This document shows, one piece after another, positions 36,942 through 46,312 of a stretch of DNA of 54,526 nucleotides. The notes beneath the pieces were generated by a model. It was given only the letters and a program-made list of their open reading frames with translations. It did not search any database and had not been told where the DNA came from. Position numbers and translations under genes: made by a program. Every line of letters begins with the position of its first letter. Within the stretch, counting starts at the first letter, position 1. The stretch comes from Rhodopirellula europaea 6C (lineage in GTDB: Bacteria > Planctomycetota > Planctomycetia > Pirellulales > Pirellulaceae), in assembly GCF_000338295.1 (NCBI RefSeq), contig NZ_ANMO01000147.1, positions 1-54,526 on the forward strand, given 5' to 3'.

Positions 36942-39617
36942 TCATTGTTTCGTGTCTGTATGAGCGGCTGCATTGATAAGCGTTCGCCAAGTCGGGAAAC
37001 GCTTCGCGTCATCCTGCGTCAAATGTCGAACGACGTGCAATAGGTTGGGATCAAAGTAACTGCCGTACTCCATCACTCCCAGCGCATCTTCGGGATCGAA
37101 TAATCGGCCGGCGCGATACTTTTCAATTCCGGCAGCGGCACGGCGGCGATCGAGATCGACCTTTGTCTTGACCCATTCCGCGTGAGTCTTTTCGCCCATT
37201 GCATACGGCACCAAGAATTTCACCGACTTTTTGAGCGATCCACCTTTTTGCGAACTCCACGAGTACAACGCCAAACCGTCTTCCCCAGCGAGCATTGCCA
37301 ATTCCATCGGCGGCTTCAGTGAGCTTCCGTGATAGGTCAAACTGTCTCGATGTTTCAGGTCGCGACTGCTCCCGTCGGGGTAAAGACTTTTGCGGACAAA
37401 TCGCTTGACGCCTTCATTGGCCGCTTTCGCCCAGTCGTCTCTTTGAAGAATCAATCCCGCCATCGCCAGCAGCCGGACACTCTTGGAATACCGATTCGTC
37501 ACATGTTCGGAGTTCGCGACGACCGGTTCGTGTAGTTCGCCGATCTGTTGAACCCAAGCGTCAATGTGACGTCGCTGGTCGTCATCGAAAGAATCTCGCA
37601 GTGCCAAGTACGCTACCAGCAGCGGATGAAATTTGTTTTCGTTGACATCGTTGCCAGTGGGCTTGTAGGTGGAGGCCCAACCAAAGATCAAATTCCGCAG
37701 TGTCTCCGCTGTATCGCGGTCGCCGGTGGCCTGCCAATGTCGCATTAACACTGCGATCTCGGTCATCTGATTCAAGTGCTCGACTGTCTTGATCCGATTC
37801 GGATCGGTGTTGACCAGCCCCTCGTACTGAATCACCGCGATCGGTCGCGGCGTGACTCCAATCAAGGCAGCGGCGTCCTTTTGAATCGATTCCGCCAATG
37901 CGGCAGCTTCGGCGTCTGTCTTCACAAGCTTCCGCAATTTGGCGAGTTGCATGCTGTTTAGCGGACTCACATCTGGGATCGAGAACTCACCGACTTCCGT
38001 TTTGTGATTGTCAGCCGGGGCTTCGCGTTTCGGAGGCTTGCGAGCAGAGATCACCCGCGATCGAAGTTGAGTTGCGAGTTTCGACAGCAATGGATTGTCA
38101 TCCGCGAGCGATGTGGTTTCGCCGGGATCAGCAGATAGATCAGTCGCGACCAACGCAACGACCGACTTCGCGTCGTTCTTCTCCCACCACTGCGTGTACC
38201 GATGGGTCTTTGTGCGGATCGAGTGACCAATCGTGTTGGCCTCGCCAACGCGGGCTGGATAAGACGAATAGGCACTGTCACGAATTTTGGCCGATGGATT
38301 GCGAAGTATCGGCAGGATTGATCGTCCTTGGAGATGCGAAGGAGGAGGGACATTTGCGACGTCGCAAAGAGTGGGATAAAGATCAATCAGTTCAACCAGT
38401 GAGGACGTTCTCGTTCCTCCGTCCCGTTTCATTCCGGGGTGACGAATGATTAGTGGCACACGCGTGTCGACTTCAAAATTGGTGTGCTTGCACCACGACG
38501 AATGATCACCGAGCTTCCAGCCGTGGTCGCCCCAAAGGATGACAACCGTGTTCTCCGCAAGACCGTTCTCGTCCAACGCATCCAAAAGGCGGCCAATGTG
38601 CGAGTCGGTGTAGGAAACACAGGCGTGATAGCCGTGTAGCAGTCGCTGATTCAGTTCACTGTTCCATTGAGTTGGGGCCTCGTCCGTTGGGATGTCGCCA
38701 TAGGCTTTGATTTCGCCTGGATCCAGTTTGGCGGCCCCAACCGGGTATCCGGTGGGAATTCCCGCATTGGGCGGCATGGAAAAGCTCTCTCGCTGATACA
38801 GATCCCAGTATTTCTTCGGAGCGTTGAACGGAAGGTGCGGCTTGGTAAAGCCAACTGCCAAAAAGAAAGGCTTGTTCTCAGCCAGCATTTTCGGATCGAT
38901 CGATGCGCTCGTGGTGGATGAAGCTGCGGATTCCCTTTTGCTGGGATTCGTTGCTTCGTCCGCTGCCTCGCTTATCGAACGACCGCCGAGTTGGTTTATC
39001 AATTCAGCTGCGAGGTCCGCACGCTGTCCGTCGATATACGCATTGTCCGCGACGTCGACCGACTCGGTCACCGGGCCTCGCTTGGGGCCCTTTCCTGTTT
39101 TCCGGTGCTCTTTGTCATTGCGATAGTGCGTTCGGATGTTGTCTGACGCGACCCAATGAGTCTCGTGGGCGAGATCAAACCATCGGTCCCAGTTGTCGCC
39201 ATCAACGGCGGCGTGTCCGACTCGTTCGTGATAGACCTTTCCAAGTCCGATCGTCAGGTAGCCGTGGCGTCTGAGATGTTGGTTCAGCGTCGTCACACCG
39301 GACAGCTTTTTACGCCAGTCTTTGACGTGATAGCTCCGCAAGCCTGTGGCTTCGGGATACAAACCCGTCATCAGAGAGATACGCGATGCACCACAAACTG
39401 CTTGGTTGCAGTAGGCGCGATCAAACCGCATCCCGTCGGCAGCCAGGCGATCGATGTTCGGCGTGATCGCCTTGTTCCCGTAGCAGCCAAGTTCTGGGCG
39501 CAGGTCGTCCACGGCGATAAACAGAATGTTGGGCCGATCCTCAGCGAGAGTCGAAGTCGAGCAGGCTAGAACAAGAAGCCCGAAGTTCACTAAACGGAAA
39601 AGGTGTGCGTAGCTCAT
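36942..39617 (-). CDS. sulfatase fused to an alginate-lyase-like domain
   Basis: The 891-residue protein has a signal peptide (~1-25, ending STLA) and then a type I sulfatase of the iduronate-2-sulfatase-like kind: formylglycine motif Cys75-Gly-Ala-Ser-Arg, metal-site VDDLRPELGCYG, and WGDHGWKLGDHS. The sulfatase ends near residue 510. After a linker, residues ~560-880 resemble the alginate lyase (PF05426) alpha-barrel, with SLYPDGSSRDLKHRDS, YHGSSLKPPMELAMLA and LKKSVKFLVPYA. One exported chain could thus remove sulfate and cleave a uronic-acid backbone. The lyase part is by recalled pattern, and some catalytic residues are unproven. The ATG overlaps the DUF1552 stop by 1 bp (TGATG). Confidence 0.88.
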   Translation of the reverse strand: MSYAHLFRLVNFGLLVLACSTSTLAEDRPNILFIAVDDLRPELGCYGNKAITPNIDRLAADGMRFDRAYCNQAVCGASRISLMTGLYPEATGLRSYHVKDWRKKLSGVTTLNQHLRRHGYLTIGLGKVYHERVGHAAVDGDNWDRWFDLAHETHWVASDNIRTHYRNDKEHRKTGKGPKRGPVTESVDVADNAYIDGQRADLAAELINQLGGRSISEAADEATNPSKRESAASSTTSASIDPKMLAENKPFFLAVGFTKPHLPFNAPKKYWDLYQRESFSMPPNAGIPTGYPVGAAKLDPGEIKAYGDIPTDEAPTQWNSELNQRLLHGYHACVSYTDSHIGRLLDALDENGLAENTVVILWGDHGWKLGDHSSWCKHTNFEVDTRVPLIIRHPGMKRDGGTRTSSLVELIDLYPTLCDVANVPPPSHLQGRSILPILRNPSAKIRDSAYSSYPARVGEANTIGHSIRTKTHRYTQWWEKNDAKSVVALVATDLSADPGETTSLADDNPLLSKLATQLRSRVISARKPPKREAPADNHKTEVGEFSIPDVSPLNSMQLAKLRKLVKTDAEAAALAESIQKDAAALIGVTPRPIAVIQYEGLVNTDPNRIKTVEHLNQMTEIAVLMRHWQATGDRDTAETLRNLIFGWASTYKPTGNDVNENKFHPLLVAYLALRDSFDDDQRRHIDAWVQQIGELHEPVVANSEHVTNRYSKSVRLLAMAGLILQRDDWAKAANEGVKRFVRKSLYPDGSSRDLKHRDSLTYHGSSLKPPMELAMLAGEDGLALYSWSSQKGGSLKKSVKFLVPYAMGEKTHAEWVKTKVDLDRRRAAAGIEKYRAGRLFDPEDALGVMEYGSYFDPNLLHVVRHLTQDDAKRFPTWRTLINAAAHTDTKQ

Positions 39618-40897
39618 CAGATGAATTCCAAACCTCGCATCGTGCCTGTGCTCGTTGCGAACTTGTCGGCCTCTAGTCCGAGACGCTGTAGGACGCTGAC
39701 GAATAAGTTGGGTAGTGGGTAATCGCCGTTGCCTCCCAGCGAAAGATGTTGAGCGTGTCGAAAGCCTCCTCCAGCGATCAAGACGGGCAAGTTGTTGTTC
39801 GCGTGGGAGTTGCCGTTGCCCAAAGCGGTTCCGTAGATGACCGAGGTCGTGTCGAGCAATGACCCGCCGCTGACGGAACGCTCGTCCAAGCTGCTTAGTA
39901 GTGATGAGAGTTCCCTGAACTGAGCCTCTTCGATACGTCGAAGTTGCTCAAGCTTCTCAGGCTGATTGCCGTGGTGAGTCAGTGGATGTGTACCGGTGTC
40001 GACGCCAGGGATATTTGGTTTGGCATCGTTTTGGTAAACGAATATCGAAATCAGACGCGTTGAATCGGTCTCCATCGCGATACGAGCAAGGTCGTACATC
40101 ACGCGAGTCCTCTCGATCAATGCGCCGGGATCGTCGAAGTCTCGCGGCGGGGCCATCTCGACTTTTGTTTTGGGTTGTTGCTCCCATTGCTCGCTCTTGT
40201 GCAATCGTTTTTCGAGATCGCGAACGCCCGTGTAAAACTGGTCGAGTTTCGCTCGATCGGATCCACCTACTCGACTTCCCAGTTGGCGTGCTCGTTCACC
40301 AACTGAATCAAGAATGCTGCGTCCGTGACGAAGCTTGGCAACCTGTGCTTCGACTTCCTGCTTCGATCCTTGCACGAACAATTTGCGGAACAATCGCGAG
40401 GGTGAATTTTCGCCGGGAATCTGAACTCCGGACTGGGTGTACGAGAGGCTTCGCTTCGTGCCAACCGAAAGCGCGAGCGACGGGAACCTCGTCAGGTGTC
40501 CAATTCGCTCAGCAGCGAATTGGTCTACCGAGATCGAATTGCGAAACCCACCCATGCCCGGATGAGGTGCTGCAGTTAAGAAACACTGCTCGGCTTCATG
40601 GCCACCGTCAACTTCGGGGTGGGATACGCCGGAGAAGACAGTCATTCGCTCCCGAAAGTTGTCGAGCACCTGCAGGTACGGCGAAGCTTTGTAGTCGTGC
40701 CCTTCGCCCTCAGGGAAGAAGTACTTGGGAAGAATACCCTGGTTGGTTTGGATCGCGATGAGTCGCTGTGGTTGGGTGGATGCTTCCGCAGCCGCAACAG
40801 CCGGAGTCATTGCATCGAGCATCGGCAAGGCCAGCCCAACGCCGAGGCCACGCAGCATGGTGCGGCGACTGATGGTGGATTGAGAGCTCTTGGTCAT
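39617..40897 (-). CDS. DUF1552 protein with Tat signal, first copy in transcript order
   Basis: From the ATG at 40897 the product has 426 residues and opens with a twin-arginine leader (SRRTMLRGLGVGLALPMLDAM). The DUF1552 body follows, with NQGILPKYFFPEGEGHDY, HPEVDGGHEAEQCFLTAAPHPG and the same AGTMRGLE-like end (TGTMRGLEF). The open frame runs 46 codons further upstream, but those residues lack a leader, and AGGGA lies ~8 nt before the chosen ATG. It starts 10 bp after the PSD1 gene stop, and its own stop overlaps the sulfatase ATG by one base. It is clearly related to the copy at 32764-34056. Confidence 0.93.
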   Translation of the reverse strand: MTKSSQSTISRRTMLRGLGVGLALPMLDAMTPAVAAAEASTQPQRLIAIQTNQGILPKYFFPEGEGHDYKASPYLQVLDNFRERMTVFSGVSHPEVDGGHEAEQCFLTAAPHPGMGGFRNSISVDQFAAERIGHLTRFPSLALSVGTKRSLSYTQSGVQIPGENSPSRLFRKLFVQGSKQEVEAQVAKLRHGRSILDSVGERARQLGSRVGGSDRAKLDQFYTGVRDLEKRLHKSEQWEQQPKTKVEMAPPRDFDDPGALIERTRVMYDLARIAMETDSTRLISIFVYQNDAKPNIPGVDTGTHPLTHHGNQPEKLEQLRRIEEAQFRELSSLLSSLDERSVSGGSLLDTTSVIYGTALGNGNSHANNNLPVLIAGGGFRHAQHLSLGGNGDYPLPNLFVSVLQRLGLEADKFATSTGTMRGLEFI

Positions 40898-40907
40898 GGC
40901 GGGTTCC

Positions 40908-43508
40908 CTATTTCGATCGAAATGTTTTGCTGAGGATGACTCGTTGGAGCAGAGTGCGAATCGGGTATCGATCTCGCGAGGTTTCTTCAAGGATCGATTC
41001 CACCACATCGCGATCCGCGAACGAAACGCTCGCACCGGTCGCGAACGTTAGAAACCGCTCGGTCAAATTGCGTGCAAGTTGTTCGTCCTGAGCGACAAGG
41101 ATCTTTCGGAATTCGTGGATGTCGTCAAACTCGTGACCGTCTTCCGTGATGCCCGATGAATCAACCGGCAAGCCTTGTCGGTATTTGACATTGCGAAGCG
41201 CGACGACCAGATCAAGCTTTTTGCCTTTACCCAAGCTGCGATAGTGATCTCGCCACTTGCCCATCACGTCGAAGCTCTCGAGTGCGAATCCAGGCGGGTC
41301 GATCGACTTGTGGCAAGTCGCACAAGTTTCCGATTGGCTATGCATGGCCAACAACTCTCGCACCGTGGTTGCTCCGCGAGTGTCTGGCTCAATGGAGCCG
41401 GCGCCAGGCGGTGGCGGCGAAGGCGGCGTACCCAGGATTCGGTCCATCACCCACACGCCTCGCAGCACCGGTGAAGTCGTCAAGCCATTCGCAGTGACCT
41501 TCATCACACTGCATTGAGTCAGCAGTCCGCCGTAAGGCGAGTTTGCTGGCAACTTCACACGACGAATGGCGTTTCCTTTCAGCCCATCGATGCCGTAGAG
41601 CTCGGCAAGCCGTTCGTTGATCATGACGAAGTCCGCATCAACAATCGTTTTTGCGGGCAGGTTCTCGTCGAGCATTGTGGCAAAGGTTGCTTCGGTTTCT
41701 GCGACCGCCGAATCGACAACAAGATTGTCCGAAAAGTACTCTGGGAACAGATAGCGATCCGGAGAAGTGTCGTGGACTTTGCGAAGATCGAGCCACTGGC
41801 CTGTGAAGTCGCTGATGAACCGCTTGGACTTGGGATCGGCGAGCATCCGATCGAACTGCTTCTGCAGTCCAGCGTCGGTCAACAATTCACCGGAATCCGC
41901 CGAACTGATCAACTTGCTGTCTGGCTTACTGCGCCACAACATGTGAGACAAACGAGATGCGAGAGCATGGCCCTCCAGTTTGCCAGGCTGCTCCTGTAGA
42001 TAAAGAAAGTCAGGCGAACAAAGCACTGCCTTGTAAGCCAATCGCATCGCATCCTGAAAGCAGGCTTTGTCGTCGATTGCTTCAACGGCGAAAGCGAGAC
42101 AACGTTGAACTTCAGATTCCTCGGGAACGCGGCGATAGGCTCGCTTCATAAAACTCCGCAGCAATCTTTCGGCATCTTCCTTTGGCTGTTCAGAGACCAC
42201 CATCATCATGTCCGGTGGCAACTGGAACGTTTCACGCAGCCCGCGTTTGTTGGCTGTCAGATCCGGTAGGTTCAATGGCTGAGGTGGATGGAAACCGGTC
42301 GCCTCGGTCCACGGACGCATCGGCAGATCGCCAAATAGCTGACGATAGCTTTCCGATGGCCACGGCTGGTTGGCAGGCTTGCCGCTGCATGATTCATCCG
42401 CGAAGGGTCCTTCGATCTCAAACCAATCCACTGCGATCCCGTGACCGCGATACGTCTTCATGAAGTCTTCGTGAGCTTTCCTGGCCACCTCGGGATCTTT
42501 TTTGTTCTTCGTCCTGTGTGACACCATGCGGTCATCTGCGGTGGCATAGTGGAACTCCAACAAGTCGCCCTCACGTTGCCAAGCAGTGAATTCAACGATG
42601 CCGCCGTCTTCATCTTCCGGCACATCGAATTTCGCGAGAATGCGGTTGGCAGCCGTGTTGACCCAGGCAACCTGCCCTTTCTCGGGTGGCAGTAAGTTTC
42701 CGTGGTCCCACAACGTCGCCCGGCATCGGATGCGGAATCGATACCAACCGGGGACACGCTGGGAGGAATTGCGAATGCGGCGTGGTGACTGAGCGTTATT
42801 GGGTTGTTGCCAGAACCAATTCCATTCCGGGCGATTGTCGACATTCCCGTAGCGGTCCTTCCAGTCTTTGCCGAGATACCGACCTTCTTCACTAAACCAA
42901 GTACGCACCTTCGTTGGCTTCGGAGTTGGGCGCAAACGCATCGCACCGTCGATCGCAACCTCGGCAGCCTCGAGATATCGAGCCAACTGCACATAAGAGA
43001 TCTCCTGAGCCGCAGCGATGTTGTCAAATCCGTGCGACTCGGGATCGGGTGGTAGCATTTCTTTCAATTCCAACCACGGGGCCGCCAACAGATCTCTCAT
43101 CGTGTTTTCATACTCGACTGGATTCAATCGTCGGCCGCCGACACGGCCGTGCTTCGCGTACCGATCTTTCCAAGCGGTGAGCAAAGCATCGCTGGTGATT
43201 CGAGTGAATTCCGCAACCGCTTCCGTTTCAGGCCGTGCTTCATCCTCCGGAGGCATTTCACCGGCAGCAATTCGATCGAAAACCTTCGCCCACCTCGCGA
43301 GGTTCACGGTATCGCTCGGCTCCAAAGTCAACGCCTCAAGATTCAAGCCGCCTTCCGGATTCCCGCCGTCATGACAGTGGATGCAGTGTTCCTGCAGAAA
43401 GGTGTGTCCTACCGGTGATTCTGCCGCCATGGAGGCGATTGTCATCGCCCAAGGAAGGAACAATCCGAACGATAGGGGTAGAACGGCTCGCACTGATAAA
43501 CGCTTCAT
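40908..43508 (-). CDS. DUF1592/PSD1-type cytochrome protein, first copy in transcript order
   Basis: The 866-residue product has a signal peptide (ending near MAAES) and two heme-type motifs, CIHCHDGG close to the N-terminus and CATCHKSIDPPGF near the C-terminus. DUF1587, DUF1595, DUF1592, DUF1588 and DUF1585 regions follow the usual order: AYRRVPEESEVQRC, LASRLSHMLWRSKPD, FTGQWLDLRKVH and TSPVLRGVWVMDRILGTPP. An inserted region of ~130 residues (~215-345) is probably a carbohydrate-binding-like sandwich. Function is unknown, but an exported redox role in sugar or polysaccharide turnover fits the neighbours. Its ATG overlaps the FecR gene stop by 4 bp. The pair with DUF1552 mirrors the second pair downstream. 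Confidence 0.92.
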   Translation of the reverse strand: MKRLSVRAVLPLSFGLFLPWAMTIASMAAESPVGHTFLQEHCIHCHDGGNPEGGLNLEALTLEPSDTVNLARWAKVFDRIAAGEMPPEDEARPETEAVAEFTRITSDALLTAWKDRYAKHGRVGGRRLNPVEYENTMRDLLAAPWLELKEMLPPDPESHGFDNIAAAQEISYVQLARYLEAAEVAIDGAMRLRPTPKPTKVRTWFSEEGRYLGKDWKDRYGNVDNRPEWNWFWQQPNNAQSPRRIRNSSQRVPGWYRFRIRCRATLWDHGNLLPPEKGQVAWVNTAANRILAKFDVPEDEDGGIVEFTAWQREGDLLEFHYATADDRMVSHRTKNKKDPEVARKAHEDFMKTYRGHGIAVDWFEIEGPFADESCSGKPANQPWPSESYRQLFGDLPMRPWTEATGFHPPQPLNLPDLTANKRGLRETFQLPPDMMMVVSEQPKEDAERLLRSFMKRAYRRVPEESEVQRCLAFAVEAIDDKACFQDAMRLAYKAVLCSPDFLYLQEQPGKLEGHALASRLSHMLWRSKPDSKLISSADSGELLTDAGLQKQFDRMLADPKSKRFISDFTGQWLDLRKVHDTSPDRYLFPEYFSDNLVVDSAVAETEATFATMLDENLPAKTIVDADFVMINERLAELYGIDGLKGNAIRRVKLPANSPYGGLLTQCSVMKVTANGLTTSPVLRGVWVMDRILGTPPSPPPPGAGSIEPDTRGATTVRELLAMHSQSETCATCHKSIDPPGFALESFDVMGKWRDHYRSLGKGKKLDLVVALRNVKYRQGLPVDSSGITEDGHEFDDIHEFRKILVAQDEQLARNLTERFLTFATGASVSFADRDVVESILEETSRDRYPIRTLLQRVILSKTFRSK

Positions 43509-45250
43509 TGCTGTTTCTCAAGAATTGGGGCAACGCTTCGCCATGTCGGGCCGATCCGCAATTCATCGACAATGCGATCTGTCGTTCCCTCGCTGCTGAG
43601 CAAGACGAGGTCCAAGTAAGCTTTCAAGTCCACCTCCCGCGTCACAACGTGCCAAGTTGATGGCTCGGCATACTCCAAAACATCTTCCTCGCCGTAGACT
43701 CGGAAATAGACTTCATCGTCGCCTTCTTTGTGCGAGACAATCTTTCCGATCCACAGTGTTGTTTGCTCAGCTGGCAGCGTCTGTGGACTTGATTGCCACA
43801 CGCCAGCACCCGTTTGAACCGTGGGACGGTACCTTGGTCCATGTCCAAAACTGATGACTTCGCCGTAGTAGTCGTCTGAACTGCGCAAGGTCAGACGCAA
43901 TCGCTCTTTGTGTTCGCGCTGATTCGATGGTCGCTTTGTCTCACGCAGCATCAAACTCAAGAACGTCACACCCTCGCGATCAAGCTCAATTGCCTTCTTC
44001 AGAGGACGCACGTAGTAAACGCCGCCGCCAGACAACTTCAATGCACCGAGCCGACCGCCGGGCACGGGCCAAGAGACATTCATTTGGCCGTGGACAATTT
44101 CAAAGTGATCCGGCGAACTGTCTGTGTCCGGTTGAATCCGCTCCGAAGGCATTCGCTTGCGCCAGGGACCTTTCCAGCCGATCCCTACCGTGCTTTGCTC
44201 CAACGGCAAAATGCCAGGCGAATAATTGAATCCTTCGTAAGCAGTTAGCAAATCGGATCGCGACCGAGGATTCACACGACGGATAAACTCTTGGAACCTA
44301 GGTGAGTCCATAGGAACCGCACGTGGGAGACCGGATCGGTCGATGGCGATACCTTCGCCGGCCTGCAGTATCTTGGCCAATTCGTTTGCAGCATCAATGG
44401 GCCGATAGCTGACTTCGCCATCAAGTACGTGCACTTCCGTGTCGCCAACGCGATTTACTTTGACCGCGAACTCTGTTCCAAGATCGATCACTTCGCTCGT
44501 TGGAGTTGTAAGCACAAACCCTTCCGCACCCTGTTCCGCTCTGACCACGACATCGCCAAGCAACAATTCGGCACTGCCGGCCGAACGCAACCGCAGCGAC
44601 GCTTCACCGCTCATGACCAGTTCTGCGCCCCCGTCAAACCGAATGACAGCTAGGCCCGATTTCAAATCGAGCGTTCGCGAAGAAAGACGTTGGCCCTCGG
44701 CAGGAGAGTTGCTTGAGCCCCAGTTGCAATTGTCCTCAAGTAGTACAGTCGCGATGTATCGCACCGGCACGGGAACGCCATTGATTGACTCTGCGATGGA
44801 GCCGCGACCGCCTGGCTCGTTGGCACGATCGGCAAGAAACCAAGCCAGCGCACCAAACAGAATGGACGCCGCTACGGCGACTGCAAGAAAAGACTGCTGC
44901 CAATTTCGTTTTTGAAATGGGCGGACAGCGTTGGCCGCGGGGTCGCTTTGCGTTGCCTTGCTCTCGGCACCTCTGGCGAACGCCTTTGGCTCACGTGACA
45001 GTTCCGAAATAACGTTCCCGATGAATTGCTGTCCGTCATTCTCAACGATCGAAACCGCGTCTTGGACGAACTGCTCATCGTCAAATGGTTGCAGGGCGAA
45101 ACCAAGCAACCGGTGTTCTTCGTACAAGTCGCCGGCACGCACAAGAAGGTCTGAATCAGATGCCAAAAAATTTTGCAAAGCGGCAAAGCCAGCCTCGTCC
45201 AATTCGCCTTCGAGGTATCGCGTCCACAATTCTTCAAAATCATGAGACAT
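43505..45250 (-). CDS. FecR-domain regulator with large C-terminal extracytoplasmic part
   Basis: The 581-residue protein has a short cytoplasmic N-terminus (MSHDFEELWTRYLEGELDE, anti-sigma-like), a single membrane helix (~118-139, FLAVAVAASILFGALAWFL), and a periplasmic FecR domain (~170-300, LRSAGSAELLLGDVVVRAEQG and TPTSEVIDLGTEFAVKV). A further beta-rich region of ~250 residues (LTAYEGFNYSPG onward) may sense a glycan. FecR proteins hold or help their ECF sigma factor. The ATG overlaps the stop of the sigma factor gene by 1 bp (TAATG), and the stop overlaps the PSD1 gene start by 4 bp. It is thus placed to regulate its own operon. Confidence 0.92.
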   Translation of the reverse strand: MSHDFEELWTRYLEGELDEAGFAALQNFLASDSDLLVRAGDLYEEHRLLGFALQPFDDEQFVQDAVSIVENDGQQFIGNVISELSREPKAFARGAESKATQSDPAANAVRPFQKRNWQQSFLAVAVAASILFGALAWFLADRANEPGGRGSIAESINGVPVPVRYIATVLLEDNCNWGSSNSPAEGQRLSSRTLDLKSGLAVIRFDGGAELVMSGEASLRLRSAGSAELLLGDVVVRAEQGAEGFVLTTPTSEVIDLGTEFAVKVNRVGDTEVHVLDGEVSYRPIDAANELAKILQAGEGIAIDRSGLPRAVPMDSPRFQEFIRRVNPRSRSDLLTAYEGFNYSPGILPLEQSTVGIGWKGPWRKRMPSERIQPDTDSSPDHFEIVHGQMNVSWPVPGGRLGALKLSGGGVYYVRPLKKAIELDREGVTFLSLMLRETKRPSNQREHKERLRLTLRSSDDYYGEVISFGHGPRYRPTVQTGAGVWQSSPQTLPAEQTTLWIGKIVSHKEGDDEVYFRVYGEEDVLEYAEPSTWHVVTREVDLKAYLDLVLLSSEGTTDRIVDELRIGPTWRSVAPILEKQQ

Positions 45251-45819
45251 TAGGCAGTCTCCTCGGTGAGCTTCTTTTCAATGCAGTCGTGCAGTTTTTG
45301 CCGGAGAACGAACAAGTGCTTCTTGATTGCCCCGACACTCCGACTGGACCGCTCGGCAATCTCGGCCAGAGGCAGTTCCTTGGCGTAACGCCAATCGAGA
45401 ACGTCTCGTGCATTGCCTTCGAGCTGTTTCAAGCATTCACGCAGGTGAGCCAGCCGTGTCGGCTCTTCAGCAACGCCCAACGTTCGCCGTTCCAGTTCCT
45501 GACTCAGTGCATGCGGTACATACCGGCTGTGGTAATCAGCCGACCGCTTAAGCCGAGTGCATTCAGCCATCAACTGATAGCGAGCAATCGTGAACAGCCA
45601 CGCCCGGAAATCGGTGCCGACCTCGTACTCGTCAATCCGCTTGAAAGCCGCCACGAAGGTCTGCTGCGCAACATCATCTGCATCACCACCGGGCGGACAT
45701 CGCGAAACAATCCAAGCACGAACCGGCCGCTGGCAAGCACGGATTATTTCCGTGAAACCATCAAGGTCACCAGCAATGACACGTTGGATTATCTCGTCCA
45801 AGCTCGGGGACGTTGCCAT
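45250..45819 (-). CDS. ECF-type RNA polymerase sigma factor, planctomycete/Verrucomicrobium family
   Basis: From the ATG at 45819 the product has 189 residues: region 2 (~10-85; DADDVAQQTFVAAFKRID and FRAWLFTIARYQ) and region 4 (~125-180; LPLAEIAERSSRSVGAIKKH, a helix-turn-helix). The pattern fits the 'Rhodopirellula/Verrucomicrobium' sigma-70 family. AGAGG lies 5 nt before the chosen ATG; the longer GTG/upstream start adds 11 residues. It is the first gene of the minus-strand block, and the FecR-like regulator follows with a one-base overlap. It probably directs transcription of the block upon a signal sensed by the FecR protein. Confidence 0.94.
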   Translation of the reverse strand: MATSPSLDEIIQRVIAGDLDGFTEIIRACQRPVRAWIVSRCPPGGDADDVAQQTFVAAFKRIDEYEVGTDFRAWLFTIARYQLMAECTRLKRSADYHSRYVPHALSQELERRTLGVAEEPTRLAHLRECLKQLEGNARDVLDWRYAKELPLAEIAERSSRSVGAIKKHLFVLRQKLHDCIEKKLTEETA

Positions 45820-46312
45820 CTGCACCTCTAAAAAGCAGCCAAAACTCGACAAAAGCGTGGGTGTGTCTCAGAGATAGCAGTTCCTGAACAATGGTTACCC
45901 CAAAACTGCAACGGCTGATCAGACGATGACAGGCAATTCCTACACGGCTGCACCTTTTAGCAGAGTCTCGCTGCCATCTTACTCGTGGCATCGCGGCAAC
46001 GTGTCATCTGGTTTGGCATCGTGTTTCAACCGAATGGAAACCAAATGGCAGTAGAGATGTTCAGGGGCGGACACGCTCAGCCATTTGATGTCTTCAATCT
46101 GGAGGATTTGAACGAGGAGGTGATCCGTTCACTGATCACGCGACTCTTGGTCGAAGCTTCTTCATGACAGTCGCCGCGTTCATCCCGCAAACGATTTAGG
46201 GAAAGCTTTCTGATAGCACCGAATGACCAAAAGTGCGCTGCACGTAGCAAGACGTGGGCTCTTGAGAGGAAGCTTCCGATTCCCAACGTTTTGATACTCC
46301 ACCGGTTCGATC
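45820..46312. other. regulatory spacer upstream of the ECF sigma gene
   Basis: This ~490-bp spacer separates the minus-strand polysaccharide block from the plus-strand HEAT gene and should hold the promoters of both. It contains a small open frame (45985-46167) listed separately. An ECF-type promoter could not be fixed by eye because the sigma factor's motif is unknown. Confidence 0.4.
45985..46167 (+). CDS. possible small protein of 60 residues
   Basis: The frame ends with a plausible helical stretch (FNLEDLNEEVIRSLITRLL) that looks more protein-like than chance. No motif, signal or membrane helix is visible. A start at the internal ATG 46045 would give 40 residues. It lies 145 bp before the broken HEAT gene. 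Low confidence. Confidence 0.22.
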   Translation: MASRQRVIWFGIVFQPNGNQMAVEMFRGGHAQPFDVFNLEDLNEEVIRSLITRLLVEASS

